From Gigaspora margarita (taxonomy: Eukaryota > Glomeromycota > Glomeromycetes > Diversisporales > Gigasporaceae): 64,000 nt of DNA. Position 1 is the stretch's first letter; each line of letters begins with the position of its first letter. The stretch is taken from contig WTPW01000063.1 in NCBI GenBank assembly GCA_009809945.1, positions 393,455-457,454 on the forward strand, written 5' to 3'. Under the pieces are notes generated by a model, which was given only the letters and a program-made list of their open reading frames with translations, had not been told where the DNA came from and made no database searches. Position numbers and translations under genes: made by a program. Positions 11,202 to 22,620 of this stretch are shown here, piece after piece.

Positions 11202-11503
11202 TAGCAACACAAATCTATTCTGATCACAGGATCCTGTGATTGAATTTTAACGATTTTGGGCTTTTTAGAATCCTCTCATTGTGAGGATCTTTTTGGTAGT
11301 AAAATCATCAAAATTGGCCCAGTAGATTAGAAGTTATTAACAAAAAAAAATTAATTTTTAATTGTTAATAACTTCTGATCTACTGNGCCAATTTCGATGA
11401 TTTTACTACCGAAATGATCCTCTCAATGAGAGGATTCTAACAAGCCCAAAATCGTTAAAATGCAATTACAGGATCCTAAGATCGAAATAAATTTGTGTTG
11501 CTA
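11202..11503. mobile_element. Foldback MITE, 302 bp, ~145-bp arms
   Basis: TAGCAACACAAATCTATT at the left is mirrored by AATTTGTGTTGCTA at the right, with TA next to each end, suggesting a TA target. The arms pair almost fully (AATCCTCTCATTG, GTAGTAAAATCATC, AGAAGTTATTAAC all recur inverted) around an A/T loop near 11345. There is one undetermined base near 11386. Related arm sequence recurs at 11542-11700, 19835-19920 and 42110-42260. Confidence 0.8.
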
Positions 11504-11541
11504 TAAATGGGTTATAATTATTTAATAAATTATAGAACTTT

Positions 11542-11700
11542 ATAGTAACACAAATCTATTCCGATCATATGATCCTGTGATTGGATTTTAACAATTTTTG
11601 GCTCACTAGAACCCTCTCATTGAGAGGATCATTTTGGTAGTTGAATCATCAAAATTGGTCCAGTAGTTCAAAAGTTATTTACTATTAAATATTATATTTA
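11542..11700 (+). repeat. Tandem partial copy of the preceding foldback arm
   Basis: Both the first half of the 11202-11503 element and about 20 bp of its left flank (TTATTTAATAAATTATA) are repeated here, so a segment was duplicated after the insertion. Confidence 0.65.
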
Positions 11701-12169
11701 ACTTTTTAATAATCGTAAAATCTGATTGGCAAATTGGGGTATCAGGTGTGGGTGGGTGGGGTAGGGGTGAGGTGGGCTCATAGTAAACAAAAATCAGCTG
11801 ATTTCTGGAAGCTCCCTTATTGCATTGTTTGCATATGATCTTTTATAAAAACCTGAGCTAATATTGTTCTTGCTAATAAATCCATGCATAATCCTCTATT
11901 ATGCAATACTCAAAAATAATACAAATAATGAGAGTAACCAAAGTAAAACAAAGAAACTTATACATTCTTTTATAAATTATTCTCCCATATTTAATACAAA
12001 TTCTCTTATTTACTAATTTCTAAATTCTTAATGATTGTAGCCCAGTAGTTAAATTGGTAAGTGAAATCTGGAAATCTCTCTCTTGCCACAACAATGGCAA
12101 ATCATAGTAAAATTCATGAATCAACTAAATACAAAGTGTTATGACATCAAGTATCAAGATGTGTATATA
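11701..12169. other. Spacer, nothing recognised
   Basis: AT-rich sequence with a short G-rich patch (GGTGGGTGGGGTAGGGGTGAG, near 11750) and no gene. Confidence 0.4.
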
Positions 12170-12390
12170 ATTTTTTTCTTACAATAAATCTCTACAATAA
12201 AGCAATAGTCTATAAGTTTGTAATTTTACAATAAATTAAATAGAAACCACAACTGTTAATTCCAATACTGCAATAGCTAACAGGTTTTGTAATAGCAAAT
12301 TATTGTAGAAATTAAAATAGTTGATCCCAAAACCAACTAATTCAACTACACCCACAATAGCAAGTTTGGGTAGTTTTAAAAACTGTAAAT
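12170..12390 (+). repeat. Fragment of the ~110-bp tandem repeat family, copy 2
   Basis: About two units match 43430-43650 nearly in register (AGAAACCACAACTGTTAATT, AGATAGTTGATTCCAAAAC-type blocks). Truncated on both sides. Confidence 0.6.
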
Positions 12391-13250
12391 CTAGTGATAT
12401 CTTCATTATTATCACTTAATATGATTAATAATTTAGCTAAGTTAGGGTTAGTGCTAGGTTGGGTAATAATACTAGAAATAAAGTATGAAGTATGTAGAGT
12501 ATGGTTTGCAGACAAGTTAAGTGGAGTTTACAATTTTGGGCATCTAATTTGATAATTATTTCTTGTAATTTTGTATGCCATATGTACTAATATTTCATGC
12601 TTTTAAATAGTGATTCTGGGTGATCAAAATTTATCATCTAAGTTTAGCTGATAAATTTTGGTTAGCTTAGACAGCTTAGCTGATTTTCTAATAGGGTCTC
12701 AATCACTATATTGTTACACAACTATACAACTAATTGATTTATTTTATATATAATACTTTTTTCAAAAGCTTAGTAGATTATCTCCTCTATTAAACAAGAT
12801 AAATTATTGAAGTTTTCTACTTGCCCTACAATATATTCGTTTAATCCCTTTTAATCATACAATATTCATATTACACTTCACTGAATGAAGTTGTAAGTAA
12901 TTAACTACTAATACGTTAACAAAATCTCAGTTTTTGCACAAATAAAAAGATAAAGACTTTAGAATAATAATTTAGAAAAGTAAAGTTAGGATTGTGTAAT
13001 TTTTTTTGTATGCGTAATATAGTTTTTTTTTTAATATTGAAGCATACAAATAAACAGTTATTAATTTCATTTGTTTTGTTTTTTTAACAAAAGTTTTTTA
13101 GATTGTAGTATAGATTTAATGTATAATATAGATATAGAACAGAACTATAAATATTTAAAGGTCTTTACAATAGATTAACAGTGCATTATACTATGAAAAT
13201 TTCAAGTTTATTAAATATAGAAATAAATAGAGATTACAAAAAATCTTAGA

Positions 13251-13326
13251 GGGTGTGGTGACTTAGGGAAGTTGGTAAGTTGTCACCTCCCAAGCAGCAG
13301 ATTTAGGGTTCAAATCCCACTGGTGA
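13251..13326 (+). other. tRNA-Gly-like head of the retroposon (not a functional tRNA)
   Basis: An A-box-like stretch TGACTTAGGGAAGTTGG, the anticodon-region block TCACCTCCCAAGC (as in tRNA-Gly with anticodon CCC) and a B box GGGTTCAAATCCC are in tRNA order and spacing. Stem pairing is incomplete and the head runs straight into the repeat body, so I read it as an internal pol III promoter of a SINE. Confidence 0.6.
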
Positions 13327-14093
13327 TGCTTTGGAAAATAGGCCTGTGTTCTGTAACTGTTACTTGTTGATCAGTTGCTTGGTACACTATCTTGAATGGG
13401 AGCTATTAGGCGCACAAAATCCAAGAAACTGGAGAAATAGTATACCCATTTGGCAAGTCCTAAGTGAGGAGATAGCAAAGATCTTTGATAGTGCTACCAA
13501 AGCTAGAATATCAGAAACTGGAGCCAGTAATGGATAACAAGACTCTCGAAAAGAGGGTTCACCAACTTGGTTGCCAGAGTCATACTGAAAGAAAAGGACC
13601 TATGTTCCAGCAGTAGGTACTAAGAGAAGAAAGCCATATCGACCCTTCTGGGCTAACTGGTTTGGAAGTTTGTAGATCTGGTATAAGGACTAGTAGAATA
13701 GTGATAGTGGGTACTGGAATCAGAGTGAACCTCGCAAGAGTGAAAGTAGGTAATGGTAGTGGTCTAGACTAATTCCTGAACTCAAGTGGTCCACCTTAGT
13801 AGATGCATAAGTTACCAAAGCATAGGTAATACCTGCATAGAACAAGAACTGCTCTACCAAGTGTTCTGCAAGAATAAACTAGTCCTAAGAGGATTTCGTA
13901 AAGTATCCAGAACTAGCCTTGACTAACTAAGAATTGTATTAGTAATACAAGTAGGGTTGGTAGGCAAAGCATGGACCAGAGGGTTTAAATAGATAACCCC
14001 CTAGTTGGGTTACAGGTATGGCAACTAGTGTAGAACCTTTGAGCAGGCTACTTAATTAGACAACCAAAAGTTGTATATGTGGCTAGTTATATC

Positions 14094-14322
14094 CAGTGTT
14101 TAAAATTCAATGTTTTCAGTGTTCTCAAAGAACATTATACAATTTTTGAGAACATAAATTATTAAAATATGTTCTCTATTTGAGAACATTCAAGAAATTC
14201 TTTTAATATTAAAAAAAAATTTAATTTCCCTATATAAAAACATTAAAATTTTACTGAGAACATTAAGGAATTAAAAATGTTCTTTTTGAGAACATAAAAC
14301 CAAATTTGAATTTTAAACACTA
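14094..14322. mobile_element. hAT MITE, 229 bp, 8-bp duplication
   Basis: The left end CAGTGTTTAAAATTCAA and the inverted right end TAGTGTTTAAAATTCAA are flanked by GTTATATC (14086-14093) and GTTGTATC (14323-14330). The paralogous retroposon copy B has the unfilled site CTAGTTGTATTTTCATCC near 18541. The interior has TTTGAGAACAT blocks in both orientations. Confidence 0.85.
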
Positions 14323-15240
14323 GTTGTATCTTTATCAATATAACAAATTTCAGGTGCTCAAAGAGGCACTCTTGATCCATTTGCTTAAATAAAAACCTTT
14401 TCCCAAAGCAAAAACTTTGACAGAAAAAAAATTTTTAAATAATGATAGTTATAACTTATATATACTGTAATATAGGTTAAAGTGTTCCAAATCAATAAAG
14501 ACTTGTTTGTCTACCTGTAATAATATTCAACAATTTAACAATGTTTATTTAGAATTTTTAAATATAAAATTTTGATTAAATTTCTTTGGTTCGCTTTCTA
14601 ATTTTTTTTAAAAATTAATGATTTTGATTGGCATTCAGTATATAATAATTATTCAATATTTGTATAACTATTTTGCATATTTGGAATAGTCCTACCTGTA
14701 GTTTTTGTATGTAAATTACGCGTAAATTATATTTTTTTATTTTTGGAGAAATAAGAATCAATTAGCCAATTTTGAAAAATTAACTAGCTAAGCTATAAAT
14801 TTTTTGGCTTAGCAACTTTGCTATATTGACCAGAATCACTACTTTTGAATTACAGTAGGGATTGTTATTTAAAAAATTTTATAATATTACTATATGTGTT
14901 TACAATAATGTTTTTTTTATATGTATATTGACTTGACTATTTATTATCACACTATCAGGAAATTTTATATATAGATATTGATCATATATAACACTTAATC
15001 ATTTATATTGATTATAAAATATTATTATATATTGATTAATTGAATAAAAATCAATATATATTTAAATCAATATATATTATTTTCTATATTAAATTGTTAT
15101 ATATCTATAAATCGATTATAATCAGAATTATTTGAAACAATATATAACAATTAACAGATCTTTAACAATTACATAGTATTTTGAATTTATATCCTATAAA
15201 ATGTGTAAGAAAACTTAAAAAAAAAAAGCATTTTGCACTA

Positions 15241-15357
15241 TTTTTATTCCTCTCTCCCTTTTTTTCTCTCCTCTCTCTTTTTTTCTCTCTCTCTTTTCTT
15301 CTCTCTTCCTTTTCTTCTCTCTCCTTTTCTTCTCTCTCTTTTTCTTTTTTTTTTTTA
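15241..15357 (+). repeat. C/T-rich low-complexity tract
   Basis: Nearly pure pyrimidines on the plus strand, mostly CTCTCTTTT-type units. It lies at the position equivalent to the assembly gap of copy A. Confidence 0.9.
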
Positions 15358-16764
15358 ATATTTCGAATTGTTTCAAAATATTTTAGAACTGGGAAATCAA
15401 ACTGGATTAGTAGATTTGTACACTGGATCATACCAGGGTGTGTTTGATTATTTTTTTTAAAATGTTTTGAAATGTTTTGATAATCATTGTACAAGATTAT
15501 ATTAGATCTTTGTTTATTTTTTTTGTTTATAATTTAGATCTTCTATGAATTTTACATTGTTTTTTCATTTTCATTTTGTTTTTTTTTTGGTTTTGTTTTG
15601 TTTTATTTAGTTTTGTTTAATTTCATTTAGTTTCATTTTGTTTTTTATTTTTTTTTTTTATTTATTATTTTTTAATTTTTTTTTATTTTATTTTTACAAA
15701 AAACACCTCTCTAACTTTTAGTACTTTGCAAGAAATCCAATGACTTTTTGAAACTATGCACAAACCAATACAGCCTTTCAACATATTGCAAAAACACACA
15801 ACTGATTTCACCAACAATTTCTAAATTTTGAAGAATGCTTTTTTAAAGAAATAAAGATTTAGTTGGTGCTTTATTTTTTTTTGGTTTGACATTTTTTGTT
15901 CTTTTTGTTTTTGGTTTTGTTTTTTTTTATTTTTTTTTATTAATTTATTTTATTCGCGAGAAAAATAATCTAGACTTTTTTTACACTTTGCAAGCAAACC
16001 CAAACTTTTCTGGCACTTTGCAAGAATACATACAACTTGATTTCAGCAATGTTGTCATGAACTCTACTTCAAAGAAATAGGGATTTGGGTTTTTATTTTT
16101 TTATTTAGTTTGTTTACATTTCATTTTTTGTTTGTTTTCTTTTGACTTATTTCTTTAATTTTTATTTTTTTTTATTTGTTTCAGCACTTTGTGAAAACCT
16201 TTGATAATTTCTAAATTGCAAGAATGTGAACTTAAAGAAATGAAGATTTGAGGCTTAGTTTATTTTTTTTATTTAGTTTGCTTACATTATTGTTTTTTGT
16301 TTGTTTTCTTTTTTTTTACTTATTTTTTAATTTTATTTTATTTAATTATTTCTTACTTCCTTCAGAACTTTGCAAGAAAACAACCCAACTTTTCTGGTAC
16401 TTTGCAAGAACACCAATTCTAACTTCTTTGGCACTTTGCAAGAAGTAGTGAATATAAGCAAATATAAGGGAATATAAGCAAATATAAGTGAATATAAATG
16501 AATATAATAGCTAAACCAAAAAAAAATAATATCTAACTACAGAGAGAAGAAATAAGCAAATTAGATGTGACAAAGTGCAAAAGTAATTGTTTTCATTTTT
16601 TTTGTTATTTTTTTTGGGTTTGCTTTTTTTTTATTTTTTTTGTCATTTTTTTATAATAATATATAATAAAATATGTAATATTTAAAATATTAAATAATAA
16701 TAAATAAATAAAATAAAATTTTATATTAAATTGTAAAAACTTGCAAATATTGTATATTTAATTT

Positions 16765-17124
16765 CAGATAATGTAAAATGCATCTATAGTGTTTTACACT
16801 ATAGGTAAATTAGATTTGCAAATCTGTATAACAAAACAAAAAAATAAATTTTTTATAAACAAAAAATAAAATTTCATTGCCTTAGAGTTAGGGTAAGGCC
16901 TGGGATTTTATCGGGGGCATTAGTATATACAAAACTTAGCAAGGAATTTTTTTATTAGAGCCCCAAAGGTAATTTCATAAGCAAACTTTTGCGATATGGA
17001 CAGTTTTTTTAAAAAATAAACAAATACTAAAGTTTTATATTACACCTGTTCTTAAATTTTGATTAGCTATTCTAATGGGTTTGTATAACATGGTAAAACA
17101 CCATAGGTGCATTTTAGTAGACCC
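16765..17124. mobile_element. Mutator-like MITE, 360 bp, 9-bp duplication
   Basis: The element is flanked by perfect ATTTAATTT on both sides (16756-16764, 17125-17133). Copy A of the host repeat has the single-copy site TATTTAATTTAAAATATAA near 10830. The terminal inverted repeats share AAAATGCAYCTATRGTGTTTT. The core contains TTAGGGTAAGG and a TTACACCTGTTC block also found in other elements of this window. Confidence 0.9.
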
Positions 17125-17514
17125 ATTTAATTTAAAATATAATATATAATAATAATAAATAAAAAAAATTTAAAAAACTTGCAAAAACTTGCAAAAACCT
17201 GTAAATGTTTAAAAATTTGCAAAAAGCATGATTATATAAATATAATAATTATTAATTGCAGGATTAATATTATATTAGATATATATCAATTAACCAGATA
17301 TATATCGATTACTATCACTATCAATAATAATTGGCAGGGGTGTTAATTATCGATATATATTTTACCGGTTAGTAATCGATATATACTATATATAAAATTT
17401 GCTGATAACCTTTTTGACTTATTGTACTTATACATTATTTTTATAGCTTGTTTTTACTTTTACTCAGGATACTATTGATTTATGTATTGAATCACTTAAA
17501 ATTTTTCTATTTTA

Positions 17515-17655
17515 TATCGGCACTGATTTTCAATTTTGTTAACTGGGCGGCCAAAAGTGGAAACAAAGGAAATTGTTTTTAGTAAGTTTTTTTAAAAATT
17601 TAAATTAAAATATCTTGACAACTATTAAACCAAATCTAATAAATCTTTCACCTTT
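17515..17655 (+). repeat. ~120-bp dispersed repeat, copy 1
   Basis: TTGGGC.G.CAAAAGT.GAAACAAAG.AAATTGTTT and TATC..GACAACTATTAAACCAAA.CT-type blocks match 54540-54655 in the same orientation. Nature unknown. Confidence 0.6.
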
Positions 17656-17829
17656 AACATTACATTATCTGCATTACAGTGTGACTGCATCTTGTGATAC
17701 AAAGTCAGTCAGTAGATCTGTAACCTAGGTCATACCAATTATTAGAAGCCAACTAACTTGTGTAATATTATATGAGGAAAAGGAAGTGACCAGTCAACTG
17801 GAAGCTAACTGACTTGAGTATTGTTACAG

Positions 17830-18660
17830 GAGGGAAAAAAAGGTGCAGAAATCCCAGGAACAAGTAGGATAAAACAGGAAACAGGCTTGGCAAGACCTGA
17901 GTGAAGAGGTAGCAAAACTTTTGACAGTACTACAGGAACTGGATGGTGACTAACCAGAAGACTGAACAGGCAAGAGCCTCTATATCAAAAGGAGGCATAC
18001 CAACCTGGCTGCTAGAGTCGCACTAGAAGAAAAGGACCTATATTATAGAAGTAGGGACCAAGGAAAGGAAGATTATAAGGCACCTTAAAGCCTGGCTAAC
18101 TGATCCTTCTAGGCTAACTGAATTGGCAGTTTGGATTTCTGGAGAAAAGAATCCTGGTAAGGGAATGGAGTACTGGGGTTTGGTGAACTTCACAAGGGCA
18201 GTAGTAGGTAACTGTAGCTATTTAAAGATAATTCCTAACTGCAAATAGTCCACTTCAGTAGATGCATAAGTTACTGAAAGTGTAGATAAGCACCAGAAAT
18301 GGTGATGCTCTACCAAGTTTCCTGCTAAGGATCACAAGACCAGGTATGCCTGACTGGGTCCTAAGGTTACGGAGCAAAGAATCCAGAATGTTGTGTTCTG
18401 GTGATACAAGATGGGTTGGCAGAAGGAACTAGGACCAGAGGATTTAAATAGGCAATGCCAGTATGTGGGTTGCAGGTATGACAACTGGTATAGAACCTTT
18501 GAGTGGCTACTTAAATAGGCAACCAAAAGTTGCAGAGAAGGCTAGTTGTATTTTCATCCATGTAACAAATGCTAGTAATCCCCTTGTGGATTGCTAACAG
18601 CCCTAAAATCTTGAATAAAATTCCTAAGTCACAAGGCAGGCACTTTGAAACAAAAAAAAA
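17830..18660 (+). mobile_element. Long retroposon, copy B (head missing)
   Basis: It matches the body of the 13251-14435 retroposon but no tRNA-like head is seen upstream, and it ends in an A run (near 18650). It provides the empty site for the hAT MITE of copy A. The two copies differ at many positions, so they are old. Confidence 0.6.
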
Positions 18661-18779
18661 TTAATCCACCAGGGTGGGTTTAGATTGCTGTTTTTGAATT
18701 TTTCAAGTTTTTTGCTTTTTTTCTTATTTTGTTTATCAATGAACATCAAATTCTATAATTTGATTGATCAGTATCATGT

Positions 18780-19030
18780 GATTCTGCTCCACTTTAGACA
18801 ATCCCAAAAAAAGTCAATCAAGTATTTCACAAATTTGAAAGCATTTTGTATAATAAATGCAAGAAGAAGAACATGAACAATTGTTCCACAATAGATAAAA
18901 AGAAAAACATGAGATCAATAAATCCAAAATGTGATCAATGTGCTAAAACTAATATAGAAATATAGTAAATAACCAAATAATTATAATTTAATGCTTTTTG
19001 ATTGGTTATACAACCCATAATCAAAATGTC
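18780..19030 (-). repeat. Partial copy of a ~570-bp dispersed repeat
   Basis: It matches parts of 35480-36030 in the same orientation (AAAAAAAGTCAATCAAGTATTT, GTGATCAATGTGCTAAAACTAAT-type blocks, TTTTTGATTGGTTATACAA) with a large internal deletion. The CpG-bearing copy is at 27490-28065 in the opposite orientation. Confidence 0.6.
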
Positions 19031-19069
19031 AAATAGTTATTTATTAACCAATTTAACTATACTGTGGTC

Positions 19070-19620
19070 ATTGGAAGAGTAAGTAAATTTTGTAACAGAA
19101 TTTTTTAAGGTAGAAATCACAATAATTCCAATACTAACTCAATTTCAACTGCTATGTGTGTCAAATTAGAAAGTAAGCTTTATTAACAAAATTTTACAAT
19201 AGCATATAGTAGAAAATTATATAATCTAATATTAACTCAACTACTGTATGTACCTTATTAGTGAATAAGTTTTGTAACAGAATTTTTTATAGCAGATAGT
19301 AAATTATTATAATTTTAATGCAACCAACTCAACCTTAAACAAATACTGGACCACTGGAATAATGAATACAATATTTATATAGAATTCATGAAAATTTCAA
19401 TACTAATTCAATTTTAACTTCCATATTAGCAAATAAATTCGTAACTGATTTTTTGCAGTAAACTAAATAGAAATTATGATAATTTTAATGCAACTAACTT
19501 AACCTTAATCACATCTGAATAGTAGTAAGTTCGCAAACAGAATTTTTTAGCAATTATAATAAATTATAATAATTCCAATACTAACACAACATTAACCACT
19601 AGTGTATATGCATTAGTAAA
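19070..19620 (+). repeat. ~110-bp tandem repeat family, copy 3
   Basis: Four or five degenerate units, each with TTTTGTAACAGAATTTTTT, AATTATRATAATT and TAACTCAACYTTAA blocks. Confidence 0.65.
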
Positions 19621-20261
19621 ATTAATATCAGGATTCTTTACCTTATTTATTCTCTGTTTATCTTATTCCTTTTTTCAATTAATTGGTAGATTGTAGTCAA
19701 AGGAAACAAAAAATGATAAACCTTATAATAAACAAAATCAGAAATTCATATGTTTTTTCTATAGTATAGAAATAGGCTTACTTACATATAAAAGTATTTT
19801 TTTATTAAGTAACTTTATCTTTTTTATTAATTGAAAAATGTAGAGCTAATTCTTGTGATTCTAATGGTAGTAAAATCATCAAAATCGGTTTGATAAATCA
19901 TAAGATATGAGTATTTTCAATTGTTTACTATAGAGTTTTGTCTTTTGAATTGAAGCACATGGCATTCCACTTACTATATAAGGTAATAGTCACATGCCTG
20001 CTGATTTAGCGCTTAGAAATAATTGTTAACACTTGGTATTACTCTAAATTACTTTTTTGGTAAATTTTAGTTGTATTGACATTTATTTCTGCAATTGATT
20101 TTCTTTAACATTTTTTGAAAATTTTGGGGTTTACAAATTTCAACTAATTGTAGTCTATATTCAATTCTTTTGTGCTCACTTGTGCTTGCACTTGCGTAAG
20201 AGCAGTGCATGCAAAGCACTATACAAGCTCAAGCACTCTCAAAATTTTTTGCTTAATGAAC
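19621..20261. other. Spacer, mostly unrecognised
   Basis: No gene. A short piece near 19835-19920 (GTAGTAAAATCATCAAAATCGG) resembles an arm of the 11202-11503 foldback element. Confidence 0.4.
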
Positions 20262-20545
20262 ATCAGTTGTATATATAGAATCAATTGCAAATGACAATTA
20301 AAAAGAAAGTCCAATTTTTTCACATGAATAAAATAATGCATATCTTAATTACTAAATATAGGACAATTACCTAACCTTAATTGGTAAAAATATATATATA
20401 TATATATATAATAGTTGCAAATAAATAACAATTAAAAAGGAGATCTATTATTATTAAAATGCATGAATAAATTAATAAAAGTATTGCATATTTTAATTAC
20501 CAAATATAAAAAATTTACCTAACCTTTATTAGGTAAAAATTAATT
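20262..20545 (+). repeat. Tandem duplication of a ~135-bp unit with a (TA)n run between
   Basis: Blocks ATAACAATTAAAAAG, AATAAATTAATAAAA, TTAATTACCAAATATA and ACCTAACCTTTATTAGGTAAA recur in the same order in both halves. The halves are joined by an alternating TA run near 20391-20412. Confidence 0.7.
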
Positions 20546-21990
20546 ATTGTATTTTTAGTTCAAAAAGCTTAATAATTGATAAAAATACTATTCATTTATA
20601 TGTATGTACTATTTTTTTTCACTTTATTGATATTTTAAAACATGCACATCTCTTGAACATTAACACTATTAAATTACCAAAAGTAGAGTTCAAATCCATT
20701 ATCTGTTTATCTATTCATAGCTATTCAGTGGTGTAAACTTTTTTATTTTATTTTTTATTTGTGTAATTCTGCTCTAAACATAGCTAGGGTATTTTGCCCT
20801 GAACAATGTGTTCACTTTTTTAGTATATGACTAAGATAGGTAGTAGTTTTGGACCCCAGATCTAAGTTCTGGGTCATGAACAATGGTTTGAAACCATAGA
20901 TCCTGGTCTGGGACTACAGAAGTAGTTCAAAGCTTAAAATAGTGTCTTAAACTGTTATAGATTAAAAATGTATAATACAATACTTGAGTTAATAAAAAGG
21001 GCATAATTCATTTTTTTCCAACAAAACTAAATAAATTACAATTCATAGTTCTTACCTTACTTACCAATAAACAATAACCACATTCTAATCTTAGAAACCT
21101 TATTTATACCCAACATAGCATAAACCCATACCAACCTACTTTAAATCTGGATTTTTAGCCATGAATCAGCCACCTAGCCCAAATTTAGATTAAGATCATC
21201 AACCTTAAACCTTGCAGCACATACATAACTGTTCTTAAGACCTACTTATTGTTATACAATATATAAACAATGCTATCTAACTAATACACCTTCTTTCATG
21301 CCTTTAACTCAGATTAATGTTAGTAAACCTGAGCTAATTGAAGGTTGAATTGTTTAAAAACTCAGATAAAGGTAACTATATATGAGGATCAAAAGGTTAA
21401 AACCATCATTTGGTAAGTTAAGTATTATTGTGAAAGTTAATAAAGAGAACAGTTAGATCAATGATGATATTTAGTTGAATAAAGTTTCACACACAATAAG
21501 TTTATCAGGTATAGGAAAACATACTACCAAAAAAATTAATATCATGAAACTAGCAGAATGTAAGAATAATAACAATAACCTACCTCTAAGACATGATATA
21601 AAGGCTGATTGGATAATGTTAATTGATCAGGAAGTCAGAATTAAATAAAGAGCACTAAGATTTTTCCTGTAATAATGATGGAGTTGCATTTGATAAATTA
21701 CCCTATAATAGTAATGCAAACTAGATGAAACAGACCTGGTGATCTAATATAGCATCTATTTAAGAAAGATAATTATTGTAACTGTGAAAAGTGGATGAAC
21801 ATAAGGACATTGTATAGTCAAAAAAAAATAAACAAAATTTCAAAGGCATCTTATGCTTCTCTTACACTTAACCCAAAGAAATCACTTGGACTAATAAGGC
21901 CTTACCTCCAACTATATACATACAATTAAAATGAAGAATGGAATAGGTGATTCACTGGAGCTCACTGTTCCAAGCAAGGAATAATGCATG
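20546..21990. other. Long non-coding stretch, nothing recognised
   Basis: No open frame of interest, almost no CpG and no clear inverted repeat. Probably decayed repeat sequence. Confidence 0.4.
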
Positions 21991-22404
21991 CTCAATTTTT
22001 TTTGGTTTTATATAATTTTATTATTGTCTTTTTTTATGAATTCTTATTTTGATATAGTTTGTAATGCAGTTGGGTGATTAAAGTTCCAGTCGAGAGATTA
22101 AAGCTCCTATTAAGAGATTAAATTAAAGCTCTAATCGAGAAATTGAAGCTCCAATCAAGGATTGATGCTCCCATTTAAATTAAAGATATATTATAAGGGT
22201 GTAGTTTCAGTTCGTGAAAGGTGATTAAAACAATTGTTAATAATATTTAGTATTACTGTAGCAAACCAATATATTGATTTATGTTAACAAAGAGAAACCC
22301 TATAACCTGTAATTATATGTGTTAATTTATTGATTTAAATAATTTAATCTTACTCACTATTTGCTCATGATCAAAGCTAAATTGGTTCAAAACCCTATAA
22401 GCTC
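21991..22404 (+). repeat. LTR-like repeat, copy 1 (fossil)
   Basis: It has a row of short units GATTAAAGCTCCAATCGAGA, then AAAGATATATTATAAGGG, a TTTCAGTTCGTGAAAG block, and AACAAAGAGAAACCCTATA followed by TTGGTTCAAAACCC. The TATA-like, AATAAA-like and primer-site-like order resembles a lone LTR, but the ends are not defined and no internal region is present. Family not named. Confidence 0.4.
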
Positions 22405-22620
22405 AGTAACAATGTTCAACTCTGAATTTTGATTATTCTAGGGCTGACTTCCTGAACATCTAGTAACCAATTATCTCATGAATTATCAACCAAAATCACA
22501 TGATTTTGTTACCATTCGTTTCATCTCATTAAATGGTACTAAAATCATGTGATTCTGGTCAGATGTTTTGGTAAATCAATTCAGTTTGCAAAATAAAAAA
22601 TTGGATATCCATTGTCATTC

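Larger units (their letters stand above)
13251..14435 (+). mobile_element. Long tRNA-headed retroposon (SINE-like), copy A
   Basis: It begins with a tRNA-like head, runs about 950 bp without an open frame and ends in an A-rich tail near 14428. Copy B (about 17830-18660) matches over most of the body, for example GGCAAG.CCT.AGTGA.GAG, TAGATGCATAAGTTACYRAA and TAGAACCTTTGAG. Copy A has a 229-bp hAT MITE that copy B lacks. The 5' flank AAAAAATCTTA resembles the A-tail junction AAAAAATTTTT, so a target duplication is possible but not proven. The body is longer than a usual SINE. Confidence 0.6.
12608..14841. mobile_element. hAT-like non-autonomous element, 2.2 kb, 8-bp duplication
   Basis: The ends TAGTGATTCTGG and CCAGAATCACTA are flanked by CTTTTAAA (12600-12607) and CTTTTGAA (14842-14849), seven of eight bases equal. 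TARNG-type ends and an 8-bp duplication fit hAT elements. Just inside both ends are inverted TTAGCT/AGCTAA-rich blocks. A 1.2-kb tRNA-headed retroposon has inserted inside it. No transposase is visible. Confidence 0.7.
14954..17406. mobile_element. ~2-kb TIR element, copy B
   Basis: The ends ATCAGGAAATTTTATATATA and (inverted) ATCAGCAAATTTTATATATA agree with copy A. The body includes a C/T-rich tract, repeats of GCACTTTGCAAGAA and GTGAATATAAGC units, and an inserted Mutator-like MITE. CpG sites of copy A are mostly TG or CA here, showing long exposure to cytosine methylation. No gene is seen; the T-rich open frames are low complexity. Confidence 0.75.

Noticed and set aside
13251-13326. True tRNA-Gly gene
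   Set aside because: Stem pairing is poor and the sequence continues into a repeated retroposon body.
15162-15494. Lys/Glu-rich and Ser/Phe-rich frames on both strands
   Set aside because: Both come from the C/T-rich tract and have no protein features.
8756-17406. One large composite transposon bounded by copies A and B
   Set aside because: Copies A and B each have complete inverted ends of their own and differ strongly in CpG decay, so two separate insertions are simpler.
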